The notes: a model not told the origin generated them from the sequence alone. Counted from the stretch's first letter, positions 49,778-62,640 are shown. The stretch is DNA of 64,000 bases from Circinella umbellata (GCA_025093555.1 JAIWNF010000044.1:124001-188000), one strand, 5' to 3'. Program-made: numbers and translations.

Positions 49778-51287
49778 CATTTTTTTAATAACTATTGTAT
49801 GTAAGGCAAGACAACGACTATTTTATCTTTATTGAAGCAATTGCCTGCTGAATATAATGCTTGTCTTTTAAAGAATGAATTCGGTGACAATGCAGGTAAG
49901 CCCCACCCCCCAGAAAACCCTTTTTCAGGCCTACCATGTCAATGACCAAAGAAAGAACAGGAGAATGAAAAATTGACATTTATATGAAACTTATTTAGTC
50001 GACAGTCAATTAGCCAAAGAAACAAATATTGGTGTTCAAGAAATGGTCAATGGGTGTTTATGTTGTGTTTTAGTAGGTCAAATGAAGCTGGCCTTACAAG
50101 AACTTAAAGGTAAAGTATTTTAATTTTTATGTGTATCAGAAACATATTCTTATTTTTTATGTTGCTATGTTACATCTGTGTTTCTAAGGCGACACGTTTT
50201 ATGAAAAAAAAAAATCTGATGATTTTCTTTATATACATATTAGAAAAATACAACCCGGATAGAATTATCATTGAAACCAGGTAAAGTGTTGGAAAGAGAA
50301 TAATGATGTGATTCATATTTGTATACAATCTATTATATATAATTTCTTATATATCTTTTTTTTTTGTGGTGGTGGGTCATATATATATATATATAGTGGA
50401 TCAGCCTTTCCTGGTAAGTAAAGTTGGATTAAGAAATTAAAAAGGAGTAAATGGAAACAAAATAGTAGACTAATATATGATGGATTATTAGCACCTATTG
50501 CTTGGCAGATTCGAGAGATGGAAAATGAAGGATTTGTATTGGACTCCATAGTCACTGTCATTGATTGTCAGAATTTTATGGGATACGAAGACACGAGTTA
50601 TACCGCCAAATTACAAGCTCAATATACAGATGTTATTCTTCTCAACAAGCACGAGCAGGTGAAAAAAAAAGTCATTCTTAATCAAAGGTTGTGTAAAAGA
50701 ATAATGTGTATTAAACCCAACAATTCTTTTTTTTTTCTTTTAAAAAAAAGGTCTCTGAACGAGATTTAGATCTTGTCATTGATCATGTAAACGAACTCAA
50801 TACTGATACACCCAAAGTGAAATGTGGCGAAAATGGTATTTCACCTGACTTAATTTTTGGTTTGGATACGCAACTATTCTCTGTCGCATATAACAAGACA
50901 CATAAATTAGAAGAAAATATCTTTGATCCAAAACACCAAGAAAACGAAGTTGATTTAATTCAAGTAATTCAATCTCGTCAGGAAACCTCTTTATCAAAAG
51001 AGCAATTGATTCAGTTCTTGGATACGATGCCTAAAGATGATATCTATCGTATCAAAGGATTTATCAGATTGGGACAAGATAATCAATTATATATATTAAA
51101 TCACGCATTTGGTCGTCACACATTGACTCTTGTTGAACATCAAGAAACGATGGATGAAACAAAGGATGTACAAACTAGAATTACTGTCATGGGTCAGGAT
51201 TTAAGAATGTATATGGAAAAAGTCAAAAAGGGTCTTTTGAATGGAAATGATGGCGAAGTTACTTTGACAAAGGCTCATCGACATTAA
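49659..51287 (+). CDS. CobW/COG0523 GTPase, ZNG1-type zinc metallochaperone
   Basis: GTP-dependent metal transferase of the CobW/P47K family; eukaryotic ZNG1/CBWD members deliver zinc to methionine aminopeptidase. Seven exons: 49659-49701, 49806-49895, 49999-50109, 50244-50280, 50397-50413, 50492-50658 and 50751-51287; 333 residues. The Walker A GFLGSGKTT is split over exons 1-2. The metal-binding CxCC motif appears as NGCLCC, followed by the GTPase switch IIIETSGSAFP and base-recognition-like LLNKHEQ. The C-terminal CobW domain begins near DIYRIKGFIRL. Exon 5 is only 17 bases (SGSAFP). A CA/TA microsatellite sits in intron 1. Fungal members may differ from human ZNG1 in partner protein. Confidence 0.93.
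49744..49778. repeat. CA/TA dinucleotide microsatellite
   Basis: A run of CA units passes directly into TA units within intron 1 of the ZNG1-type gene. Length polymorphism between strains is likely. Confidence 0.8.
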
Positions 51288-51632
51288 AAAACTATTACAA
51301 ACAAACTGATAGATATATCCAAAAAATAAAGAAATAAATAAAGCGACCTTGTGCTTATGTAAATTGAAAAAATAGAATAAATTATATTATGTTATATATA
51401 TAATGAATGAGCAAAAAAAAAAGAAAGTATTGTAAGAGGGAATATATGCCAAAAAGAAAGAAATAAGGGATGAAAATGTCACATATTAGATGTAAAAATG
51501 GGCTGATGGATGAAGAAAACTATATATAATTTGCAAATGCATAAAGTGGAAGGAAAGGAAAAAAAAAAGATTTCTAATCTTTTAACGGGGAGAATTTTTT
51601 TTTTTGGTTCCTATGTGAATTCGGGATTTTTT
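51288..51632. other. Intergenic, convergent gene ends
   Basis: 3' flanks of the ZNG1-type gene (+) and threonine aldolase (-); AATAAA-like sequences near 51325-51335. Nothing else seen. Confidence 0.5.
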
Positions 51633-53168
51633 TTAGTATAGCGAAGCTGCTTGTTGTTGTTGCTGCTGTTCAGGTTCAACAGCACGACGAGCAGTAATTG
51701 CTTCTCGTACACCTTCAATCAAAGTATCAACACCTTTACGATCAACTTGATGATGAAGTACAATACGAGATTTGTTTTTTTGACCACCAATAACAATATT
51801 TTTCTGCAACAAAGCAGGAATAAGATCTTCTTGAACATCTAAACCAACTGAAGTAGTATCAATTAATACCATGTTGGTATGTACTGGTACTTGTAATCGA
51901 ATACCCATGCTTGTTAATTGATCTGAGAGATACTTGGCCAGCTTGTGTGTTTCGGGCATCGTAGGAACTACGTTTTCAATACAATGCTTTGCAACTGCTG
52001 CCAAAGGACCGACTTGACGCCAACCACCACCAAATAATTTACGTAAATGACGAGCCCGGTCAATAAAAGTATGGTTACCAACCAAAATGGAACCGACAGG
52101 GGCACCGACACCCTTGGACAAACATAACGACATGGAATCAAATTGAGCACCATATTCATGCATGGGAACACCGGATTGAATATGAGCATTCCAAAGTCTT
52201 GCACCATCCAAATGCATAGCAAGACCACGGCTACGAGCAAGCTCGGAAATCTTACGGATTTCATCAATAGGCATGACCAAACCACTTAATGTGTTTTCCA
52301 AAGAAACAACGCGTGTAGGAGCAGTATGGATATCAGCTTCGATCAGGTTGCCTTCAATTTCGTCAGCAGTAACATGGATACCATTACGACAGATAACAGG
52401 ACTTACGGAGGCTCTTGAATGAAATGCAATACCACCTATTAAATGATTAAAGAAAAACAATCGTTCAACTAGGTTAGTATATAATACGGAAGACTGTGAC
52501 TTTCTATTCCCCCCCCCTTACATACCAGCTTCCCAGAGAAAAACATGAGAGCGAGCATCACACACTACTGAATGTGGTGGGTTGGAAAGGTGAGTACGCA
52601 AACCAAGCTAAAAAAAAATGTAAACAAAAACTATTAGTTTTGAAATTGGACAAATTTCCGTGTCAATAAAAAGTAAATATTTATCTTTTTTTTACCTGAT
52701 TAGTCATAGTTCCTGAGGCACAAAAAAGAGCAGCTTCATGTCCACATAAATTGGCCATATATTCTTCAAGTTCCTTCACACTACGGTCTTCCTATAAAAA
52801 ATAAACCAGTATAAAAGAAAAAATGTTAATATTTTTTTCTTCCTCATTCTCTCAGTTTTTTTTATGCATGTATTAAGAAAAAAACAATAAACATAATTTG
52901 AGTGGTTACACTATACCTGGAATACATCATCACCACGAGAAGCAGCCTTCATAACATCAAACATTTCATCTGTAGGAGCAGTAACAGTATCACTACGGAA
53001 ATCGTATACTTTTGCATTAGGATCTGCTTGTAACGAAGGATGGGTTTGATCATTGTTCAAATTATTTTGAATATAAAGTCTTGAAGCACCGGTAGTCGAA
53101 AATGAACGACGCACAGGCATCATTCGCAAGGTAGTCAAACGCATAAGGGTCTTTCCTGTAAAGGTCAT
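51633..53168 (-). CDS. GLY1: Threonine aldolase (PLP enzyme)
   Basis: Cleaves L-threonine or L-allo-threonine to glycine and acetaldehyde. Exons on the minus strand: 53168-52917, 52791-52696, 52607-52526 and 52435-51633; 410 residues. The protein core starts at [20 protein letters not shown] and continues with [20 protein letters not shown] and the PLP-lysine segment [14 protein letters not shown]. The N-terminus ([20 protein letters not shown] within the first 25 residues) looks like a mitochondrial presequence, which is uncommon because yeast Gly1 is cytosolic. I preferred the ATG at 53168 over the one at 53264, which would place acidic and Lys-rich residues before the presequence. The C-terminal tail has a Gln run. 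Threonine specificity (L or L-allo) cannot be told from sequence. Confidence 0.95.
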
Positions 53169-54730
53169 GTCTTTTCTAAAAGAGGTTCCACTCTGTAAAG
53201 AAAATTTTTTTTTATGGTAATCGTCTCCCCTGGTTCCTTTATATTTTTTAAAAAACAGAGTCACCTTTTTTCTTTTTGCTCCGATTTATAAAAAGTGATT
53301 GGAAGAGGCAAAAAAAAAAAAATTACGCGGCGATTACTCATCTTGACAGTTTAAAATTCCTCCCATCCTTTTTCTTCATAATGCAGTATCATACAAGCTT
53401 TAAATAATTTATCATCCTTCCTCTAAGCTATCGGGTTTTTATATCCATTTATAAGGGATTTGGTTATCAGTGGAGATAGAGAAAAGTTATTTGAAAAAAA
53501 TCAATATATATATATACATAAAAAGAACATGTTGTCAATTCGAAAACCATCATTAACGTTCAAAATTAAAGTTAATGTATTCCCAACTTCTCCCGACTTT
53601 TTTTTCCCCTTTATCTTTGGGGGCTTTTATACACCCGAAAACTTGGTACAGATAAATGTAAGTGTTTGTTTCATTTATTTATCTATTTCAAAAGAAAAAC
53701 ATTTTATTTGGCATAGCAGCCATAATAAATAAGGTGTTTGGATATTTTTTTTTTGAGTTGTTATTATCCCTGTAGTAGTATGGATTGAGCAAAGTTTGAT
53801 ATAGCATAGAAATAGTTGACATAGTAACAATTAGTAATACTGTTTTTTTGAGCAAATGAAAACAATCAAACTATCAAAAAAGAAAAAGGAGAGTAATATA
53901 ATGGGATTTGCATAGTATATAAGCTTAATATGATGCCTATCATTCTTTTTTACTTCTTTTTTTGATATTAATATAGAATATTCTAATAAATGAAATAATT
54001 TGTTTCAGAGACAAACAAAAGTTGAAAGTGGATGAACTAACAAATAGTCTATCCTCTATAATGCATCGATTTACAGCGGAAAATAAGATACATAGTGCTT
54101 AATGAAAAATATATGCAACATTTCATTTCCCTACCATACAGTCCATTATTATAATTCAGCACATTTGTTTTTGTTTCATGCAATCTCTTACAAATAAATG
54201 GAAAGAACAATAAAATTCTTTTTAATAACAGAACGAACGAATGTGTATACAATTGTCGCTATTTGTTCTCCCACTCGTTGCTGTATGTCCCTTTTTTTAT
54301 AGTAATCAAAAAATCTATTCGCTATCTCTCAAAAATAGTATGGTTCAAAAAATACCAAAAAAACAAACAAACCATATAACACAAAAGTTTAAAAGCTTTT
54401 AAGAAAAAGGAAGATATGAAAATTTTGTTGTTATATTGTAGCAAAAAAAAAAAAGAGAAACCATGAAATGCTTGGTTGTTATGTTCTTTCTTTTTAAAAA
54501 AAACAGATGTTGTAGTAGTAACGAAATGAGATTATTTTTTGATATACGAAGAGAGAGAAAGAATAAAAAAAAAGAAGAAGGTGGGAAGGAGAGAGTATCT
54601 TTTTTTTTTGATTGAATAGTTTAGTAGGAAGAGGAAGAAGGGGAAGAGAAGAAAAGAAATGCAAAAAAAAAAAACGAAGAAAGAAGAAAAAAAGACTATA
54701 TATACTTTCTAATTATAATGATAATAAAAT
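53169..54730. other. Intergenic
   Basis: Promoter of threonine aldolase at the left, then AT-rich DNA with no coding frame recognised. The stretch 54380-54720 is purine-rich (AAAAAG/GAAGAA) on the plus strand, i.e. pyrimidine-rich in the transcribed direction of the PDH 3' end. Confidence 0.5.
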
Positions 54731-56466
54731 TTAATAGTAGTGGGTTTCACTAGGTTCACGACCACGGATGGAAGGTGTTTCACTACCCTTGGCATAAATT
54801 TCAGTAAAGAATTCCTTGATATCAGGTTCAGGAGAAGCTTCAGCTTCCTTGGCAGCTTGATCAACAACCTTACGAGCTTCCTTATCAATTGCCTTCAAAT
54901 CAGCTTCAGTAGCAACACCATGATCAATCAACAAAGTCTTCATACCAGTAATAGGATCAGATGTAGAACGCATGTGTTGGATTTCTTCACGAGTACGGTA
55001 AGTGGTACCAGGATCAGACATGGAGTGACCACCATATCGATAAGTGGACAACTAATTTTTTTTTTTTTCAAGAAAAAGAACAAATTAGTTTTTGTTCTTC
55101 CATTTTTTATTTCATTGCCAACAATCCAATCGCCCCCAAAAAAATGATAGAGTAAAACTTTATAATTCCTTTCCGTAAAGGAAAAAAGCTCAACCGTGGT
55201 TTGCTTTTTTTTTTTTTACTCCCTCTCTTTTTTTTTCTTTCCCCAACCTTACTTAAAATACATTCAAATCAACTTACTTCCATAACAAGAGGACCCTTTC
55301 CAGAGGAAGTCCATTCCTTAGCCCATTCTGAAGCACGGAAAACAGCGAGAGCATCCATACCGTTCACTTTAATACCGGGAATATAATCACCACGCTTGAA
55401 GTATTCAGTAGAAGCAGATGAACGGTTAGCAGAGGTACCCATACCATACTTGTTGTTTTCACAAGCAAAAACAATGGGTAAATCCCAAAGCTTAGCCATG
55501 TTGAAAGCTTCAAAGACTTGACCTTGGTTAGAAGCACCATCACCATATAAAGCAAAAGTGACGGAAGGGTTATCGAGATACTTTTGAGTGAATGCGACAC
55601 CAGCACCGAGAGGAACTTGAGCACCAACGATACCGTTACCACCATAGAAAGACTCGCTAAACATGTGCATAGAACCACCCTTACCACGAGAAATGCCATC
55701 AGCACGACCCATCAATTCGGCTAAAATGCTTTTAATCGAACCACCACGAGTATAAGTGAAACCATGGCAACGATAAGCAGTAATGATATGATCACTTAAA
55801 GTAATAGCAGCTTCCATACCAACTGATACGGCTTCCTATTATCATTATAGTAAGGAGAATATCAGAATCAGAAATTAAGAAGTCGGAGAAAATTTTTTTA
55901 GTGGATTCGCCCGCGTTTACCCGCCATAGCCCAATTTTTTTTTTTCTTTTGAAAATAATAATAATAATATCTTTACCTGACCATTACACAAGTGACAGAA
56001 ACCACGAATCTTCTTTGCCTTGTACATACCATCAGCGGCCATTTCCATACGACGCATAGTAGTCATTTGAGTATACATGTCTAATAATTTTTCTTTAGAG
56101 ATTTCGACATCAAGACTAGGACGTTCTTCAGTTTTGTACATTTCAAACGAAGACTCGGGAAGAGTGATTTTAATGGTTTCCGAGTCACTGGCAGCTGAAG
56201 CCATCATGGATGGTGCAGTGGATGAAAAAGCACGCTATATATTTATGTTTTCGAAAAAGAGAATAAATTATTATTAAAGAAGTTTTCGATTTCCCTCACA
56301 TATTATCCAAGTAATAATAAAAAAGGGGGTAGGTAATAGTTGACGTAATTGTTGATGTTGATATTTGATATTAAAAAAAAGAGTTATAGATCTTTACCAC
56401 AGGTAAGAAAGGCTTAGGGGCGGCAGTAACGTTTGCCAACAAACGAGAGGCAACTGTGCGAAGCAT
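54731..56466 (-). CDS. PDA1: Pyruvate dehydrogenase E1 component, alpha subunit
   Basis: Thiamine-diphosphate subunit of the mitochondrial pyruvate dehydrogenase complex (pyruvate to acetyl-CoA). Exons on the minus strand: 56466-56398, 56234-55977, 55835-55278 and 55051-54731, all phase 0; 401 residues. The presequence is [20 protein letters not shown]. The core has [30 protein letters not shown], the ThDP/Mg motif [17 protein letters not shown] ... ENN and the phosphorylation loop [20 protein letters not shown] with the regulatory serine. It ends in the usual short acidic tail. Codon use is strongly biased (ACC, GGT, AAG, TTG), unlike most genes in this window, which fits high expression. 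A GC-richer block at about 56580-56810 upstream of the start may be its promoter. Confidence 0.97.
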
Positions 56467-57245
56467 GATTAAAATGTTGGGTTTAGAATATGTAAAAAAA
56501 AAACAGCAACAAAAAGAGAAAAGAAAGGTGTTGGAAAGGAAATTGATGGGAAGAATAGGGGAAAATAAAATAAGAACTCGGGACCGGGGAAGCTCGAAAA
56601 AAAAAAAAAAAAAAGAGACTGGGTATTTTAGGCGCCCGCAAACCACCCACAAAGAAAAAACGCCCTTTTCGGCCCCCAACGCTTTAACTCTACTAAAAAA
56701 ATTCTCGGAGGCTTTCGGATGGGCGGGAGAGGAAGATAGGTTCATTCTCACGGCCAAAATACAAAAGCGACCACAACTGGTATCTTCGGATACTACCGCC
56801 CCCAAAATAAGTTGTAATATAAAAAAAAAATCATATAAACTTTGTTTTAAATTTCTATATTATTATTTCTTATTTCTTATTTTATATGATAATAATATGA
56901 CAAAATAGTATTATAGATACAACAAACTATGCAAATAATTTATAAAAAAGACGAAAAATAGCAAAAAAAAAAGTTAGAAAAAGGATTAATATTACAAGTT
57001 TGGTGATTGGGTGAATAATAAGTATATAAAATGTATCGTGAGTTAGTGTGTGTGACGAAGATGAAATGTAAAAGAATAAAAAATAATGCCAAATAATATA
57101 TACGGAAGCAAAGTAACGGTGATAAGTGTGTATATAATAATAATAATAATAATTATAATAATAGTAGTAGTAGTAGAGAAACAATTTAATTCTTTGTTTT
57201 CCTAGGGGTTTCTTTTTCTTTTCTTCCAAAATTATAATTATCATG
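56467..57245. other. Intergenic, PDA1 promoter and 3' flank of glycosyltransferase gene
   Basis: The half next to PDA1 (56560-56815) contains an 18-base A run and is clearly richer in G/C than its surroundings; I take it as promoter. An open plus-strand frame through it (56456-56908) is antisense to the start of PDA1 and not protein-like. 57120-57180 has TAA and TAG trinucleotide runs. Confidence 0.5.
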
Positions 57246-60200
57246 TTAATTGTTTTCAGGATGCAAACGATGATATAGGGTATTCAATGTTTCGATATCA
57301 TTCTCAACATCCATTAATTCATCATCTTCACTTAAATGATCTGTTTCTGGTGATGACATTTGAGATACATCAATAGGTACAGGTAAGAAAGCTTCATTAT
57401 CGGTCCATATTTCATCCATCATCATATTATTATCTTCATCTTCTGCACTAGAAGGAGGAGCAGTAGCAGCCATAGTGACATATTCAATAGGTTGAACAAT
57501 TTCAATTTCACCTGAGTTCTTCTTATTTCCTCCCATCTTGACTTTTTTCCCATTTCGATGATGAGTAAAAGGACAAAGCAAATCTTGAGGATCAAATCGA
57601 CCCGTGACACGTTCACAAGAAGATATATTCTTGTGCCAATCTGATGCAATTTTTTCCATGCCATCCAAAGTCACCAATTGACCCCATAAATCCAATACGG
57701 GTAGATCAGCAAAATTGGGCAAGTGATTTTCTGGTAATTGACTAAGAATCGTATCACGTTCCATCAAAGGTACCAAAAATTGATCCAATGCATTATTGCG
57801 TCCCTTTTTAACATGTGTTCCCAATTCCAAATGATTTGTTGAAAACGATTCAAAAAGTTGAAAGTTTGGATAAAGCATGACATAGGACCTTAAATAGACT
57901 AGTTCAATGAAATATTTCTTCCATGATTTTTTCCATCGTTCCGAACGACTTCCAGGAACAGTGATATTGAGTAATTGATCTTGACGTAAATCTTCCATTC
58001 GACTTGTTAAATAGCCATGGAATTCACGCCAGTGTTCTGGGAAATAGACGGCACCCCAACTACACGGAATTTGAGTGACATAAGGAATACGTGTATCATA
58101 ATCCTCACCAATGGCCTTGACTGGATCAAAAGGTCGACGCCCTTGAGGTAAAAGTTCCAAATGACGTGGGGAGTATAAACTAATACCATACATGAATTGA
58201 CGAGCTTCACGACTGTCTTTACTATAACGGTATTGAAGAATACTGTACTTGGTCCAAACATAAAAGTAAGGGGATACTTCAATATCATCTTCAAGTAATA
58301 CGGCATAATTATCATTACTTGATGGATACCATGATTCAACAATAGCGGGCATAAGACCTCCCTTTTTGATACGATGACGCATCGTTTTTTTACCATGTTG
58401 CCATTTGAATCCATTGACAAGCATCCGTGTTACACGATCAGATGATTGTTCTAAATGAATCTTGAGATTAACCGTATCACCTAAATAATGAGCTCGATTG
58501 GATGATTGTAATAAACGTGATAAAGAATGAGGTCGTCGATCTGTAATCACTACAATATCTACTTCTACATCGTTCCAATCTATTGCGGAGGTACAATAAA
58601 AGTTACAGGTTAAAAAAAAATACACCCCAACTTTTTATTCTCTCACCTCCTTTTTGGTTCCCCCCCCAAATAAACATGCATACTGAAAAAGAAATGCATG
58701 ACGGGAAAAAATATAATTGAAAAAATACTTACGTTGTAAAGCATCCATAGGTAAATCAGCAATCCAAAGAGAATGACGTACATCGCCCATAGGTAAACCA
58801 ATAGTAGTTATACTAATATCTTCTGCTTGTACCATAGCTTCCATTATATGAAAAGTAGGTTGATCTTGACGAATAAGAATTAAGATTTGGGGTTGTAATA
58901 CTTGGGCCAATCGAATTAAACCTTGAGCTGCCATAGAAGCAATGGCTAATTCATCCGCCACAGGAAGTGCCAAATCATGAATCACAATATTATCTGCATT
59001 TAAACATTTGGATGCATATAATGCTTCCTCTAATGCCACACCATCCAATCCACGTTCTTTACCAGTAATGACCAAATGGACAGGTTGATTATAACGACAT
59101 AACAATGGATGTAATTCCACCATTTGTTCTGGACCATCCGCAAAAAATAAAACTGTTTCCATTTGCATTAACGTTGTCTGTCTGTAGTCTAAACATGTGG
59201 GATGAATACGCCTGGTAAGTAGTTGTTGCCATGGTCCATTTTCATAATACGCCGTTTCCACTTTCTTGCATGAGTCATTATTCATTTCCAATTGATAATC
59301 TGTATTTGGATGAGGAGGAATAAGAATCGATGGAATATTTGCATGTTGTTTTAATGTTTGACTGATGTAATAAGATAATGGTGCAGCAAGATCTGATTCC
59401 ATGGTAGCAAGGAATGGTAACCAAGCTTTTTTCAGTAACCATGCACCTTGTAATAAATCCACTGGTTGTGTGACATTAGGTATCACACCACTGTCATCAT
59501 TTGGAACACATAAAATATTTGTAGCTTGATCCACTTTACTGTTCAGACTTGCTGGTAATAACATACCGTGACTTCCCAATAATGCATTATGATAATATTC
59601 ATTATGCATAAGTTGATACATGTATTCAAGATAATTGGGACCTGGTACGGTATTATCATCAAGAACAAATACAAAATCAGATTCGATTGTATCAATGACT
59701 TGTAACCAACTTGAACGACCGGCGCTCGTTGCCAATAAATCATCAGTAGGAGGTAATGGGTCAGCCACCAAGACACGAATCGTTGTTTTTTGATGTTTTC
59801 GTGCATGATATTCAGCATTGGTTCGTAAAGAAGATGGACATACAAGAGCAATTTCATCAATCGTCATGGATTGAGTTAATAAAGCATTGAGTTGTGATTT
59901 AATGTTATCCTTTTCAGCTACTTGAATAATAGCTGTAATTGTTCCTTGTTTTTTTAAATTATTGGTAGCATATCCAATTTTTTGTAATTCATTATGATCA
60001 TGACCTTGTATAGTATAGGTTTGTAAGCCGTGTAAAAATGAATTTGTTGATTTATCATCATCGTTCATTACCCATTGTTGTGAACCTTTAAGAAGATATA
60101 TAAAAAAAAATTAGTTATATCAAGCCGAGATTTTTTTTTAAAAAGAAATCACTTCTTCATTCTCCCCTTAACACTCGCGCTTTTTTTTTCTGTCTTTTTT

Positions 60201-60576
60201 TTTCTGTTCTAAAAAAGCTTATATATATATATATATATATATATTTACCTTGTTGTTTCCAAGTTGTAAATTGAGGCCATTCAATTACTTTTTTCTCTCT
60301 TATAGGAAAAGTAGTATTCTGTGTTTGATTTTCTTCAAAGGTATATGAAATAGTAGTTGCATCTTGGTCGTTCGCTTTTTGTTGCGTTATTGTGTTGGTT
60401 TTATGTACAAAAAACATGGAAGTCCATAATAAGAACATGACTGTAATGGATAAAAGAGCTAATAATCGTACAAGTCGTCGTCTTGGAGCCCATGCTGAAA
60501 GTGTTTGTTTCAATCTATTATAAGCATGTGGAGATTCAAAGGACGACGATGACGGTGATGACACCGGATCACCCAT
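57246..60576 (-). CDS. Type II membrane protein with two glycosyltransferase-like halves
   Basis: Exons on the minus strand: 60576-60249, 60085-58733 and 58579-57246; 1004 residues. A short Ser-rich cytoplasmic head is followed by a signal anchor at about residues 38-60 (LVRLLALLSITVMFLLWTSM), so the bulk faces the Golgi lumen. Half 1 (about 140-560) has a GT-A-like start, TITAIIQVAEKDNIKSQLNA, and an acidic site FVFVLDDNTVPGPNYLEYM. Half 2 (from about 562) restarts with VDIVVITDRRPHSLSRLL, contains LLEDDIEVSPYFYVWTKY and PCSWGAVYFPEHW, and ends in an acidic tail. Each half therefore carries a DD-type metal-site candidate. I infer a protein- or wall-glycan glycosyltransferase; acceptor and sugar are unknown. 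There is an AT dinucleotide repeat in intron 1 (60220-60244). Confidence 0.8.
60220..60244. repeat. AT dinucleotide microsatellite
   Basis: Uninterrupted AT repeat a few bases inside the 5' splice site of intron 1 of the glycosyltransferase-like gene. A similar repeat lies at 35979-36003 in the GATA gene and at about 43210-43232, just before an acceptor site of the P450 gene. Confidence 0.8.
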
Positions 60577-61657
60577 TTTTTATCTTTTAAAAAAAAGAGT
60601 ATGTATAAAAAAGGGGTAGAGGTAGATAATAAATGAAAAAAAAGAAGAAATAAGAGAAATGTTTTTCTTCTTTTTTTTTTCTTATATGTATTAAAGAAGG
60701 AGAGATAAAGAGATATTAAAGTGAATAGAAAAAAGAAAAGAAAGAAAAAGAAAAAGGATCGGCTAATATGAAATAGAAAACAAAAAGAAAGGAAAAGAAG
60801 GGAGCAAAAAAATAGGTGTGTTAAACCTAATTAATCAAAAAAAAAAGTTATTTTACATCTATAAAATACCAAATAATAATAGCAATAATATTAATGATAA
60901 TAATAATGATACTAAAATGAAATAGAGTAAGGTTAATGGGTTAGAGGGTTAATTTTTTCTTTTTTAATGGTTACACATAGCAAATCAATCAATTTATACA
61001 CCGATTTCTTTAATGTGTTGTGTACCTTTCCAAAGAATATTTGATAAAGAAGTTGTAATGAATCATTCATCAACCTTCTTAAACTGATATAGAACTATAT
61101 TTCACATATCCTCTCCCTTCCCCTTAACTTTGAGGGTGTTTCTTTCGAGAAAGTCTAATTTTTACAGAACACAAAAAAAATAAACATTTTTGCGGGATTT
61201 TTTTTTTTGTAGATCATTTTTTTTTTCGAATAAAATTGGGGTTTTATGTGTTACTTTTTTAAATCTTGAAATCAAAACTACTTACTACTTACTACTGGAA
61301 GTAAACTACTTTTAATAGATTATACATAGAATAAAATAAAATAAAAAAGACATTTCTCTCCTTTTTTCTTTCCTCTCATATTTTTTTTAAAGTTTTCAAA
61401 GAAAAAGTTGTGCGGAAACAGAATTTCTTTTTTTTTATTCCAAGCTAAACAACTCCCCCATTTGAGTTATATTCCGACATTATCCCATTCTTATATAAAA
61501 GTGTTGGATTATATTTCTAACAATCATTCAATACTTATTTAATGAAACCATGGTAGTAAAGTAATAATAATTTGTTGTCATGGTAATGTATATATGTATA
61601 TTATTTACATGGATGTATAGAAAGTCAACTATATACATTGCTTGAATACAAGTTAGT
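60577..61657. other. Intergenic
   Basis: A/G-rich upstream region of the glycosyltransferase-like gene, then AT-rich DNA without coding potential. Nothing recognised. Confidence 0.5.
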
Positions 61658-62385
61658 TTAAAAACCTGCCAATTTCCATATCCTTTTAAATTCAATTGGA
61701 TCTATTACACCATCATGATTTGTATCAGCTTCATTTAACATCTCTTTTAATTCTTGAATTGTCCACTCTTCTCCTTGTTCTTTACATGTTTGTTGTAAGC
61801 TTTCCAAGGTAATCATTCCATTTTTGCTATTTTGAGTCAATGCTTGGAATGCGTCATCTCGTTGACTATCATCAATAAATTCTTCTTCTTCTTCTTCATC
61901 ATCATCATCCATATCATCATATTTATAATATTCATCTTCATCTTCATCATTATTTTGATCATTTTGTTGTTGTTGTTGCTATTTTATAAATAGATTAAAT
62001 AAAATAATTGAAGCTGCTTATGTATATAATTAAAAGTTATAACAGGATAATATACCATTGTCATTAAATTAGATACAATTGTGTTAAAATCATCTGAATC
62101 AATATATCCTTCTTCATGTCTGTTAACGGATCGTAATAAAGATTCAATACCACCTTCTGATATTGGTACTTCTAAACCTAGAGTACGCAAGCCTTTATAT
62201 AATCCTTCACCATCCAAGAGTCCTGCACCCACTGTATCAGTTGCTTTAAATACTATATTTATATAGTTTTATTTGATTTATTTATTTTTTTATGAATTGT
62301 GAAATGAAATTAAAAGAAAACCAAATTTCAACAAGATAAATAATAAACCTTCTGTAATTTCTTTTCTTTGTTCACGCGTAATCAT
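61658..62385 (-). CDS. EF-hand calcium-binding protein (centrin/calmodulin-like) with acidic insert
   Basis: Exons on the minus strand: 62385-62349, 62252-62056 and 61978-61658; 184 residues. The N-terminal pair (MITREQRKEITEVFKATDTV ... LYKGLRTLGLEVP ... NRHEEGYIDSDDF) follows the calmodulin/centrin pattern, but both loops lack full sets of calcium ligands. The linker between lobes is expanded to about 45 residues of Gln, Asn, Asp and Glu. The C-terminal lobe has a degenerate third hand and a canonical fourth loop DTNHDGVIDPIE followed by FKRIW. A centrin-like spindle-pole role or a calmodulin-like sensor are both possible; neither is proven. Confidence 0.85.
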
Positions 62386-62640
62386 GAATAATAAGAATAA
62401 TAAATAAAAAATAAGAGAGAGAGAGAGAGAGAAAAGTATAAGAAGAAATGATTAAGGAAAAAGAGAAACTGAGTTCTAAACTTTTTATTTTTTTTTTATT
62501 TTGGTGTTATATAATATCAATAACACCAACCCCTTCTAATTTTTTTTTATATACAATATATAAACCCCTCCTCTCTTTTTTTTTTGGTTGTCCTTTAACG
62601 GGGTAAAAAAAACAACAACAAATTATCTTATTGTAACATT
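62386..62640. promoter_or_regulatory. Divergent promoter, EF-hand gene / MIC10
   Basis: Only 255 bases separate the two divergent start codons. It contains a GA repeat (about 62415-62432) and long T tracts. TATATAAA at about 62555-62562 lies 80 bases before the MIC10 ATG. Confidence 0.5.

Noticed and set aside
56456..56908. 150-codon plus-strand open frame upstream of PDA1
   Set aside because: Antisense to the PDA1 start and promoter; dominated by Lys from A-runs.
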